DNA of 64,000 nt from WYZ-LMO2 sp038731605 (GTDB taxonomy: Archaea > Halobacteriota > Archaeoglobi > Archaeoglobales > Archaeoglobaceae), in contig JAVYQP010000002.1 in NCBI GenBank assembly GCA_038731605.1, forward strand, positions 62,001 to 126,000, in the 5' to 3' direction. How positions within the stretch are numbered: position 1 is the stretch's first letter; each line of letters opens with the position of its first letter. Shown piece after piece: positions 24,858-32,680 of this stretch. A model generated the notes under the pieces. That model saw only the letters and a program-made list of their open reading frames with translations. It had not been told where the DNA came from and ran no database searches. The position numbers were made by a program, and so were the translations under genes.

Positions 24858-27800
24858 ATGCTTCCTCAGCGATACTCCCCAAAAGAGCTTGAAGCCGAGA
24901 TATTCAGGTTTTGGAAGGAGAACAAGATTTATGAGAAGGTCAAAAGTAGAGGAGGAAAGAAGTTTTACTTTGTTGACGGTCCTCCATACACGACTGGCAG
25001 AATCCACTTGGGCACCGCATGGAACAAGATAATAAAGGATGTTGTGCTCCGCTACTTGAGAATGCGTGGCTATGCTCCAACGGATACGCCAGGCTGGGAT
25101 ATGCATGGACTTCCAATCGAGGTTAAGGTTGAGCAAGAGCTTGGCTTTAGAAACAAGAGGGACATAGAGAACTTCGGAGTTGACAAGTTCGTGAAGAAGT
25201 GCATGGAGTATGCGTTGAGGAACAAAGAGTCGATGACTAATCAATTCAAGTCTCTCGCAGTTTGGATGGACTGGGAAAATCCGTATATGACGATTAAAGC
25301 CGAATACATGAACTCCGCATGGTTCACGATAAGGAAGGCGTTCGAAAAAGGCTTGCTTTCCAAGGAACTAATGGTTGTGAACTGGTGCCCTCGTTGCGAG
25401 ACAGCTTTAGCGGATGCGGAGGTCGAGTATGCTGAAAGGGAAGATCCCTCGATCTACGTCAAATTCAGGTTGAAGAACGGAGGTTACATCCTCGTATGGA
25501 CCACAACACCTTGGACGATCCCAGCGAACATGGCTGTTGCGGTGAATCCGAACTTCGAATACATGAAAGTCAGAGCATACCGCAACGGGGTTGCTGAAGA
25601 AGTGATAATAGCGAAGAAACTCGTTGAAACGCTTTCGAAAGGCTACGAGAGATGGGAAGTGGTTGAAGAGTTTTTGGGGAAAGAGTTGGAAGGAATCGAA
25701 TACGAGCACCCGCTCGCAGAAGAGGTGCCTTTGCAAAAGAATTACAGGCATAGAGTCGTTCTTGCGGACTTTGTCTCTGCGGAGAACACGGGTTGCGTCC
25801 ACATCGCTCCTGCCCATGGTATAGAAGATTTTGAGCTCTCTTTGAAGTATGGGATCGAAGTCTTCAATCCGGTTGACGAACGCGGAATTTTCAATGAGCT
25901 TGCTGGAAAATACGCTGGGCTCAGTATAAAGGAGGCGAACGAGATTATTATAGACGATCTTTATAGAAAAGACTTGCTCGTTGCGGAAGAGAAGATTTTC
26001 CACCGCTACGGGCACTGTTGGAGGTGCAAGACTCCGATCATCTTCAGAGCGACAGAACAGTGGTTCATAAAGATATCCGCACTGAAGGAAAAGATGCTCG
26101 AGGAGATAGAGAAGGTTCGGTGGATCCCAGAGTGGGCTGGAACTGCGAGGTTCAAGGATTGGATAAGCAACGCAAAAGACTGGTGCATAAGCAGACAGCG
26201 CTACTGGGGGATTCCCTTACCAATATGGGTCTGTGAGTGCGGAAAAATGAGGGTTTTAGGTAGCATAAACGAGGTTCCGTGGCAAGACGATCTCGATCTG
26301 CATAGACCAAGGATAGACGAAGTTGTTTTCAAATGCGAGTGCGGTGGAGAGATGCGGAGGGTAAAAGACGTCTTCGACGTCTGGTTCGACAGCGGAGTTG
26401 CGAGCTGGGGAAGCATTTCTTATCCGCTCAGAGAAGACAAGTTTTATCTTTGGCCAGCGGATTTCATAACCGAAGGGCACGATCAAACGAGGGGTTGGTT
26501 CTACTCTCAGCTCGGGGCATCGATCATCTGCTTTGACAGAGCTCCGTATAAGGCTGTGCTGATGCATGGGTTCACGTTAGACGAGCAAGGAAGGAAGATG
26601 AGCAAGAGCCTTGGAAACGTCGTAGAACCTGAAGAAGTTGTGGATCAAATAGGAGTCGACTGCTTTAGACTCTACGTTCTCAGCTCTGCGATCTGGGAAG
26701 ATCTGAAGTTCAGCTGGGAAGAAGCGAAGAACGTGCTAAGGACGATCAACGTTCTCTGGAACACGATAAGGTTCGCATACACATACATGAGCATCGACAA
26801 GTTCAAGCCTGGACACGAAATCGTTACCCTTGAAGACCGCTGGATCCTTTCAAGGCTTGAAAAATTCAACAAAGAAGCGATCGAAGCGATGGAAAGATAC
26901 CACTTGCACAAAGTCGTTCGAAGCTTTTTCGAATTCGTAATCGAAGATTTCAGCAGATGGTATATTCCGTTGATTCGTCAGAGGGTATGGGAAGAAAGGG
27001 AGTCGAAGCAGAAGCTTTCGGCCTACGAAACGATGTTCAGAGTCATCGATAAAACTCTGAGAATAATAGCCCCATTTGCTCCGCTCTTATCGGAATGGCT
27101 TTATCAGCGTTTTGTGAAATCTTTCAGAGAAGGGGAGGAGAGCATTTTCATGGAAAGCTACCCAGAGCCCGATGAGGCGATGATAGACAGGGAGCTCGAG
27201 GAAAAGATGAACCTCGCAAGAGACATCGTCGAAGCGACCGCTTCCGCAAGAAGCAAGGCTGGAATAAAGCTCAGATGGCCACTAAAGGAGCTATTCGTAG
27301 AAACGAACGCAGATTTGGGTGATCTCAAGGAGTTGATAGCCAAGATGTGCAACGTGAAGGAAGTGAAGCTTGGAGCTCCAAAGAAAGAGATAATTCTGAA
27401 GCCTGATTTCAAGAAAGTTGGAAAGGTTTTGAAAGGTAAAACCAAGGACTTTGCAGACTTTCTCTCCAAGCTCAAAGAGTTGCCAGAAGAGATCGAGTTC
27501 GATGGTGTGAAAGTGGAGAGGGATTGGATCATAGTAGAGGAGAGGCTTCCAGCGAACTACGTTTCGGCAGAGTTCTCGAAGGGCAAAGTTTATTTGAACG
27601 TTGAAATCGATGAAGCTCTGCAAAGAGAGGCTTTTGCAAGAGAATTCGTTCGTAGAATTCAGCATATGAGAAAGGAGCTCGATTTGAAAGTTGAGGAGTT
27701 CATCGAAACGTTCATCGAAGCAGATCCGAAGCTCGTGGAGGGATGGGTGGACTACATAAAGAACGAGACACGTTCGGTGAAGCTCAGCTTTGGGAAAGCC

Positions 27801-27881
27801 GAGGGATACGTTAGGGAGTGGGAGATCGAGGATTTGAAAGTGACCATAGGAATACGCAGATGCACCTCGAGCAGTGGTTGA
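24858..27881 (+). CDS. ileS: Isoleucyl-tRNA synthetase
   Basis: Class I synthetase charging tRNA-Ile, 1007 residues, full length. The HIGH-like signature is GRIHLGTAWN (about 51-60), the KMSKS signature is GRKMSKSLGNVV (about 578-589), and the CP1 editing domain occupies about 190-400 with the TTTPWTIPANMAV threonine-rich editing block. The anticodon-binding domain and a long C-terminal region follow. Cys pairs (CECG, twice, near 460-500) suggest a zinc site. The 3' end overlaps mptE by 22 nt. Confidence 0.97.
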   Translation: MLPQRYSPKELEAEIFRFWKENKIYEKVKSRGGKKFYFVDGPPYTTGRIHLGTAWNKIIKDVVLRYLRMRGYAPTDTPGWDMHGLPIEVKVEQELGFRNKRDIENFGVDKFVKKCMEYALRNKESMTNQFKSLAVWMDWENPYMTIKAEYMNSAWFTIRKAFEKGLLSKELMVVNWCPRCETALADAEVEYAEREDPSIYVKFRLKNGGYILVWTTTPWTIPANMAVAVNPNFEYMKVRAYRNGVAEEVIIAKKLVETLSKGYERWEVVEEFLGKELEGIEYEHPLAEEVPLQKNYRHRVVLADFVSAENTGCVHIAPAHGIEDFELSLKYGIEVFNPVDERGIFNELAGKYAGLSIKEANEIIIDDLYRKDLLVAEEKIFHRYGHCWRCKTPIIFRATEQWFIKISALKEKMLEEIEKVRWIPEWAGTARFKDWISNAKDWCISRQRYWGIPLPIWVCECGKMRVLGSINEVPWQDDLDLHRPRIDEVVFKCECGGEMRRVKDVFDVWFDSGVASWGSISYPLREDKFYLWPADFITEGHDQTRGWFYSQLGASIICFDRAPYKAVLMHGFTLDEQGRKMSKSLGNVVEPEEVVDQIGVDCFRLYVLSSAIWEDLKFSWEEAKNVLRTINVLWNTIRFAYTYMSIDKFKPGHEIVTLEDRWILSRLEKFNKEAIEAMERYHLHKVVRSFFEFVIEDFSRWYIPLIRQRVWEERESKQKLSAYETMFRVIDKTLRIIAPFAPLLSEWLYQRFVKSFREGEESIFMESYPEPDEAMIDRELEEKMNLARDIVEATASARSKAGIKLRWPLKELFVETNADLGDLKELIAKMCNVKEVKLGAPKKEIILKPDFKKVGKVLKGKTKDFADFLSKLKELPEEIEFDGVKVERDWIIVEERLPANYVSAEFSKGKVYLNVEIDEALQREAFAREFVRRIQHMRKELDLKVEEFIETFIEADPKLVEGWVDYIKNETRSVKLSFGKAEGYVREWEIEDLKVTIGIRRCTSSSG

Positions 27882-28468
27882 AGATCTACGAAGAGATCCT
27901 CAAGGACTTTGGTTTCTCAAGGGAGAAAGATGAGGAGTCTGCAAAGCTGATCGCAGAACTCGGGAGAGATAAACTGCTCGACTCAAGCGTTCTTGAATGC
28001 ATAAGGGGGAAAGAGGTTGCGGTGATCGGTGGAGCTTACGAGAACGAGAGAATAGAGGAGGATTTCGTAATAACCGCTGGGAAGGCGATCGAAAAAGTCT
28101 CTTTGATCCCTTCTGTTCACGTCACAGACCTCGAAGAACCTTTGGAGAGACTCTTAGAGCTCGAAAAGAGGGGATGTATCCTTGTGATCCATGCCCATGG
28201 GGACAACATGCATAGAATAATGGAGATCGTTCCAAGGCTTAAAAGCTTCGTTGCAACGACCCAAAGCAAACCCTTCGATAGAGTTTACAACTTCTGCGGT
28301 TTCACCGACGGTGATCGGGCGGTTTTGATTGCGAAGAAATTTGGAGCGAAGAAGATAACTCTTTACGGCTTTGACTTTGAAAAAGCGGAAGGAACTAAGC
28401 TCAAAAAACTCAAATGGGCGAAGAAGATATTGGAGATCGAAGGATGCATCCCGCAAAAGTCCAGTTGA
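27860..28468 (+). CDS. mptE: 6-hydroxymethyl-7,8-dihydropterin pyrophosphokinase, MptE type (DUF115)
   Basis: Archaeal enzyme forming 6-hydroxymethyl-dihydropterin diphosphate for tetrahydromethanopterin synthesis. The 202-residue protein shows the DUF115 pattern: VAVIGGAYENERIEEDFVITAGKA (split over about 50-74), the VHVTDLEEPLE acid cluster, LVIHAHGDN (about 112-120), a FVATTQSKP block, NFCGFTDGDRAVLIA and ITLYGFDF. I choose the ATG at 27860 (MHLEQWLKIYEE); this overlaps the ileS end. Another step of the same pathway, the DHPS-like gene, is at 33950-35368. Confidence 0.85.
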   Translation: MHLEQWLKIYEEILKDFGFSREKDEESAKLIAELGRDKLLDSSVLECIRGKEVAVIGGAYENERIEEDFVITAGKAIEKVSLIPSVHVTDLEEPLERLLELEKRGCILVIHAHGDNMHRIMEIVPRLKSFVATTQSKPFDRVYNFCGFTDGDRAVLIAKKFGAKKITLYGFDFEKAEGTKLKKLKWAKKILEIEGCIPQKSS

Positions 28469-28701
28469 GGGGATTCCATAGCGAAGAGATCTCAGAAATT
28501 CTAAAATTTGTTGAGAAGGCAGAAGTAGTTCAGTCGAGGGATGGAATAGATCTTTTCTTCGAGAACGTAGACAATGCGAGGCTTTTTATCTCGAAATTGA
28601 AAAAGAGATTCAGAGTTGAATCAAAAATGAGCACGGAGAGTCTTGGGTTCAAATCAAGGGCGAGATATCTCTTCGTTTACTCGGTTAGAAAATTGAAATA
28701 G
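28444..28701 (+). CDS. Small NMD3-like protein
   Basis: An 85-residue protein starting MHPAKVQLRGF. The segment DGIDLFFENVDNARLFISKL (about 33-52), then KRFRVESKMSTESLG and YLFVYSVRK, resembles one segment of the ribosome export/assembly factor Nmd3, where GIDFYF is followed by a SKL motif. The zinc-binding N-terminus of Nmd3 is absent here, so it would be a lone domain. It overlaps mptE by 25 nt and ends 29 nt before gltX. The similarity is from memory and moderate; otherwise it is a conserved small archaeal protein. Confidence 0.5.
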   Translation: MHPAKVQLRGFHSEEISEILKFVEKAEVVQSRDGIDLFFENVDNARLFISKLKKRFRVESKMSTESLGFKSRARYLFVYSVRKLK

Positions 28702-28730
28702 CTTTTATACCCAAACAGCAAGCTCTGCAC

Positions 28731-30380
28731 GTGAAAGAGCTCATAATGAAACATATTGCGATAAACTCTGCGAAGTTTGGAAAAGCAGACGAGAAAGCGG
28801 TGATTGGGAAAGTTATCGCTGAAAAACCCGAACTCAAGGCAAAGGTAAAGGAGCTAATACCGCTCGTGCGAGAGTGCATTCAAGAGTTCGAGATGCTCGA
28901 CGAACAGCAGAAAAAAGAGCTTATAGGCAAATACTACGTCGAGAAAAAAGGTTCTGAAAGGGAACTCAGCTTACCACCACTCCCCAAAGCTGAGAAGGGG
29001 AAAGTTGTGATGAGGTTTGCCCCAAATCCAAATGGTCCGCCAACACTCGGCTCGGCGAGGGGAATAATAATCAACGGCGAATACTGTGAGATCTACGATG
29101 GGAAGTATATAATAAGGTTTGATGACACGGATCCGAAGACAAAGCGCCCGATGCTCGAAGCCTACGACTGGTATCTTGAAGACGTGGAATGGCTGGGCTA
29201 CAAGCCTGACGAAGTTATCTATGCGTCGAAGAGAATTCCAATCTACTACGAGTATGCGAAGAAACTGATAGAGCTTGGGAAAGCTTACGCTTGTTTTTGC
29301 AAGCGTGAAGAGTTCAAGAAGTTCCGAGATTCTGGAACTCCTTGCCCACACAGAGAAAGCGAGATCGAGAAGAATCTCGAAGTCTGGGAAAAAATGCTCG
29401 AAGGTTTCTACAAAGAAGGAGAAGTCGTTCTGCGGATAAAGACGGACATGTCCCACAGGGATCCAGCGGTTCGTGACTGGGTTGCGTTCAGGATAATCTA
29501 CACCCCACACCCGCTCGTTGGCGACGCTCATTTCGTTTACCCCACGCTCGACTTTGAGTCTGCGATCGAAGACAAGCTGTGCAACACGACGCACATTCTG
29601 CGTGGCAAGGATTTACGAGATTCCGAGCTGAGGCAGAGATACATCTACGAATACCTCAACTGGGAATACCCCGTGACAATGCACTGGGGAAGGGTGAACA
29701 TCGTGGAATTTGGAAAGCTTTCCACATCGCTGATAAAAAGGGAAATCGAGGCTGGGAAATTCGAGGGCTGGGATGACCCAAGACTGCCCACGGTTCGAGC
29801 TTTGCGGAGGAGGGGAATCGAAGCGGAGGCGATAAAGAAGTTCTTTATAGCATTGGGACTAAGCGAGAGCGAAGTGAACGTTAGCATGAAAAATCTGTTC
29901 GCAGAGAACAGGAAAATCGTCGATGCAAAGGCAAATCGGTTCTTCTTCGTTGCAGATCCAGTGAAGATCGAGATCGAAGGATTGCCGGAAGAAAAAGCGG
30001 TTGAGATACCCAAGAATCCGAACACAAAGGAGAAGAGAGTTCTTAAAGGAGAGAGGTTCGTTTACGTTACAAACGAGGACTTCGAGAAGTTTAAAGGCGA
30101 AGTTGTAAGGCTCAAGGACTTCTGCAACGTAATCTTAGATAGAAAGGCAAAATTCTTGGGTTTTGAGCTTACTGGAGCGAAAAAGGGCAAAAACATAATC
30201 CACTGGTTGCCGAAAAGCTCTGTTCTGAGATGCAAAGTTATCGGAGAGAGAAGTTGCGAAGGACTTGCTGAGAAAGGTGTCGAGCAGGAAATTGGAAAAG
30301 TAGTCCAATTTGAAAGATTTGCTTTTTGCAAGATCGAAAAGGCAAATGGAGAGATAGTTGCGATATACACGCACGATTGA
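28731..30380 (+). CDS. gltX: Glutamyl-tRNA synthetase (archaeal/eukaryotic type)
   Basis: Class I synthetase of 549 residues charging tRNA-Glu. The HIGH-like signature is RFAPNPNGPPTLGSARG (about 96-112), and the KMSKS-like one is KLSTSLIKREIEAG (about 328-341), which is the non-bacterial form. The C-terminal part is a beta-barrel anticodon domain, as in archaeal and eukaryotic GluRS and GlnRS. A TATA-like CTTTTATACC at 28702-28711 is about 25 nt before a GTG at 28731, which I take as the start; the ATG at 28746 is possible. Confidence 0.95.
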   Translation: MKELIMKHIAINSAKFGKADEKAVIGKVIAEKPELKAKVKELIPLVRECIQEFEMLDEQQKKELIGKYYVEKKGSERELSLPPLPKAEKGKVVMRFAPNPNGPPTLGSARGIIINGEYCEIYDGKYIIRFDDTDPKTKRPMLEAYDWYLEDVEWLGYKPDEVIYASKRIPIYYEYAKKLIELGKAYACFCKREEFKKFRDSGTPCPHRESEIEKNLEVWEKMLEGFYKEGEVVLRIKTDMSHRDPAVRDWVAFRIIYTPHPLVGDAHFVYPTLDFESAIEDKLCNTTHILRGKDLRDSELRQRYIYEYLNWEYPVTMHWGRVNIVEFGKLSTSLIKREIEAGKFEGWDDPRLPTVRALRRRGIEAEAIKKFFIALGLSESEVNVSMKNLFAENRKIVDAKANRFFFVADPVKIEIEGLPEEKAVEIPKNPNTKEKRVLKGERFVYVTNEDFEKFKGEVVRLKDFCNVILDRKAKFLGFELTGAKKGKNIIHWLPKSSVLRCKVIGERSCEGLAEKGVEQEIGKVVQFERFAFCKIEKANGEIVAIYTHD

Positions 30381-30388
30381 TTTCTGCC

Positions 30389-30483
30389 TTATATTTTTAA
30401 ACCGATCCCCCCGTTCAAATGAAACGAAAGATTAATATAACTCCAGATGATCGGAGCTAAAAAAACAAAAGGGGGGATCGGAA
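30389..30483 (+). promoter_or_regulatory. alba upstream region with an 11-bp perfect inverted repeat around the translation start
   Basis: CCGATCCCCCC at 30402-30412 is perfectly complementary to GGGGGGATCGG at 30471-30481. The right arm contains the only Shine-Dalgarno candidate of alba (ATG 30484). There are two TATA-like elements: CTTATATTTTT (30389-30399) and ATTAATATAA (30431-30440). From the first, transcription would begin about 30420 and exclude the left arm; from the second, about 30463. A smaller CTCC/GGAG hairpin is at 30441-30456. The arms may be a DNA operator or, on read-through transcripts, an RNA stem masking the ribosome site. Confidence 0.6.
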
Positions 30484-30753
30484 ATGGCAGAGAATTCGGT
30501 GTTTGTTGGTAACAAACCTGTGATGAACTATGTGTTGGCGGTGTTGACGCAGTTCAACAGTGGTGCGAAAGAAGTTTCCGTGAAGGCTCGTGGGAGAGCG
30601 ATAAGCAGAGCAGTCGATGTTGCAGAGATTGTCAGAAAGCGCTTCTTGCCGGATGTGGATGTTAAGGACATAAAGATCTCAACCGAACAGGTTGCGGGAG
30701 AGCAGGGAACTGCAAACGTTTCTGCGATCGAGATCACGCTTTATAGAAAGTAA
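30484..30753 (+). CDS. alba: Alba chromatin protein
   Basis: Abundant dimeric DNA- and RNA-binding protein that coats archaeal chromatin. The 89-residue sequence has the family core VFVGNKPVMNYVLAVLTQ (about 6-23), RGRAISRAVDVAEIVR (about 38-53) and a terminal SAIEITLYRK strand. Lys in GNKPV is the conserved DNA-contacting, acetylatable position. A T-rich stretch follows directly after the stop, fitting transcription termination and a strongly expressed single-gene unit. The unusual upstream repeat is listed separately. Confidence 0.97.
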   Translation: MAENSVFVGNKPVMNYVLAVLTQFNSGAKEVSVKARGRAISRAVDVAEIVRKRFLPDVDVKDIKISTEQVAGEQGTANVSAIEITLYRK

Positions 30754-30773
30754 AATTTTATTTTATTATTTTG
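30754..30773 (+). terminator. T-rich terminator after alba
   Basis: AATTTTATTTTATTATTTTG, a run of T tracts right after the alba stop codon, is the usual archaeal intrinsic termination signal. It also brings the next start codon to its 3' edge. Confidence 0.55.
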
Positions 30774-31214
30774 ATGATTATTTTTGAGGTCTCGGCTTTC
30801 GGGCATCCCAATATTACCGCAAAGCACCGCAGTACACTTGAGGTTACCAAGGACAGCGAGATCTCGAAGAGGGCAGATTGCGTCATAGGGGTGAACGCAA
30901 ACAAAAGCGCTTCCGAAATTCCAGAAGAAGCGAAGGTTGCGCTTAAAAACGGAGCTAAGGCAGAAGTGGAAATAACTTTACCCAATCATGGATTAAAGGT
31001 TGTTTTGCATGGTTTTGGCTCTTCAACGATGAGCTTCACCCACACCAAGGACATCGTGATAAGAAAAAGCGGTTTTGTCTGTGGGAGAACTCTTCTGATT
31101 CATGCGAACAAGTCTGCGAAAGACCTTGATAGAGAATTTGTGGAACTTCTGAAGGATAAAAAAACAGAGTTAAGGTTGTTTTTTAAGGTTGAGGATCGCA
31201 AAGGTTATCGCTGA
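30774..31214 (+). CDS. DUF371 family protein
   Basis: A conserved archaeal protein of 146 residues and unknown function. It begins MIIFEVSAFGHPNITAKHRST, where the AxGHxNI.A.H..T pattern is the family signature. RADCVIGVNANKSASE (about 34-49) and the later DIVIRKSGFVCGRTLLIHANKSA (split over about 92-114) echo each other. The ATG at 30774 or the TTG just before it could start translation. Its last 45 nt overlap convergently with the symporter gene on the minus strand. Confidence 0.75.
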   Translation: MIIFEVSAFGHPNITAKHRSTLEVTKDSEISKRADCVIGVNANKSASEIPEEAKVALKNGAKAEVEITLPNHGLKVVLHGFGSSTMSFTHTKDIVIRKSGFVCGRTLLIHANKSAKDLDREFVELLKDKKTELRLFFKVEDRKGYR

Positions 31215-32594
31215 CGCTATTAGCCCGGGGACAACGGGATACGTGTAGAAGGTCTTGTAGAAGTAGACTTGCCAGAGCACGCAGACTGCGATCGCAACGA
31301 GCATCGAAGCAACTATTGCGACCTTGCGGACTTTCTTTGCATACAACATGGCGAGCAGTGGAATCAAGAACGCAGAGGTTATCGCAGAGAAGCTTATGCC
31401 GACGATCTCGACTATTATTCCCGGCGGACTAATTGCGAAGGCTATTGGGATCAAAGCCAAGACAACGACTGCGAACCTCGTCAAAACGAGAGCCTTGGAA
31501 TCTTGAATATTTTTTGCGTTTTGCAACAGATCACGAACCAGCGCTGTTGCGGAAACGTGCACGAGAGAGTTTATCGTGGACATTGCAGCTGCTATGATCG
31601 CAGTTAGGAGTAGTGCGTTGACTCCGAGAGGCAGAGTTTTCATCGCCATGTATGGAACAACTTTGTCGACGTCTTTCAGAAACTCTGGAACCATCTCCTT
31701 CGGGATCACAAGCCAACCAAACGGACCTAGGCTGAAAACGCAGATGGCAAAAATCCCGATGATTATCGGGGTCAGAAGCATTCCATATGCGATAACCCTT
31801 TGATCATTTGCAGCGATGAATCTGATCACGAGCTGCGGAGCTGAGAGCTGTGCGATGCTAATTGCGAAACTCAAGCTGAGCACGAAGGGAACTATCATCC
31901 CTGCGCTCATCACAGGTGGAGGTCCCATTTTTCCAAACTCAAAGACCTCGGGTTTTACCTGCGAGAGCTTGCTTATCGCTTCAAATCCTCCGAGTGAGTA
32001 GAGCAGGGTGGAGAAGAGCAGAATAGCTCCAAAGAGCATTATGACCCCTTGTATTATGTCCGTCGTAACTACTGCCCTGAAACCGCCGAAGGCTGTGTAG
32101 ATCGTAACTATGATCGCAACCAAGAAAAGCGCATCGATGTAGCTGATGGAAAGCATCGTTTGAAGCAAAATGCCAGCACCTTTGTAGATCGAGACCATGT
32201 AAAACTCGAAGAAGAAGATTATGATGAGTGCGCAGATCATCTGCGTTTCCTTCCCAAACTTTTTTCCAAAGAGCTCTGGAATTGTCAGAACTCCGTGCTC
32301 GTCTGCGAGTCTTTTCATCGGTGTAGCTATTATTAGCCATGCAAGGATTGCAAATAGAATGTGGAAGAATATCAGAAATGCGCTCCACTGGAATCCCAAG
32401 AGAAACCCAGTTCCACCGCCACCGAGAAAAGCTGCTGTGCTGAAATAGGTTGCGAAGAAGGAGAAGCTGACGGCGAAAGCTCCAAGTTTTTTGCCTGCGA
32501 TGTAAAATTCCGGTATGTTTCGAGTTCTTCGATACTCGTATAAACCTATTAGAACCATCAGAAGGAGGTAACCTACAAAAACCTCGAGGATCAT
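31170..32594 (-). CDS. Sodium:solute symporter family transporter
   Basis: An integral membrane protein of 474 residues with about 13 hydrophobic helices, of the SSS family (Na+-driven uptake of organic acids, amino acids or sugars). Readable family marks are the first helix after YRRTRNIPEFYIAGKKLG, FFATYFSTAAFLGGGGTGF (about 46-64) and FRAVVTTDIIQGVIMLFGA (about 171-189). The start overlaps the stop of a 29-codon membrane peptide, which overlaps a CoA-ligase gene. The linked ligase suggests an organic or aromatic acid as substrate; that is inference. Confidence 0.9.
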   Translation of the reverse strand: MILEVFVGYLLLMVLIGLYEYRRTRNIPEFYIAGKKLGAFAVSFSFFATYFSTAAFLGGGGTGFLLGFQWSAFLIFFHILFAILAWLIIATPMKRLADEHGVLTIPELFGKKFGKETQMICALIIIFFFEFYMVSIYKGAGILLQTMLSISYIDALFLVAIIVTIYTAFGGFRAVVTTDIIQGVIMLFGAILLFSTLLYSLGGFEAISKLSQVKPEVFEFGKMGPPPVMSAGMIVPFVLSLSFAISIAQLSAPQLVIRFIAANDQRVIAYGMLLTPIIIGIFAICVFSLGPFGWLVIPKEMVPEFLKDVDKVVPYMAMKTLPLGVNALLLTAIIAAAMSTINSLVHVSATALVRDLLQNAKNIQDSKALVLTRFAVVVLALIPIAFAISPPGIIVEIVGISFSAITSAFLIPLLAMLYAKKVRKVAIVASMLVAIAVCVLWQVYFYKTFYTYPVVPGLIASAITFAILNLKKQP

Positions 32595-32680
32595 AGCAAT
32601 CTCCTTGCTCTCCTATAGGCTAAAACAAACCCGACGAAGATCAGCGCGATCGAGATTCCATAAACGGTTTCGACGATCAT
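32591..32680 (-). CDS. Small accessory membrane peptide of the symporter, 29 residues
   Basis: A tiny ORF beginning MIVETVYGISIALIF, then a single transmembrane helix (to about residue 20) and a basic tail (YRRARRLL). Its ATG overlaps the stop of the CoA-ligase (ATGA) and its TGA overlaps the ATG of the symporter, so all three are translationally coupled. Short single-helix accessory proteins are known beside SSS transporters. The coding evidence is the coupling on both sides and the clean helix plus positive-inside end. Confidence 0.75.
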   Translation of the reverse strand: MIVETVYGISIALIFVGFVLAYRRARRLL

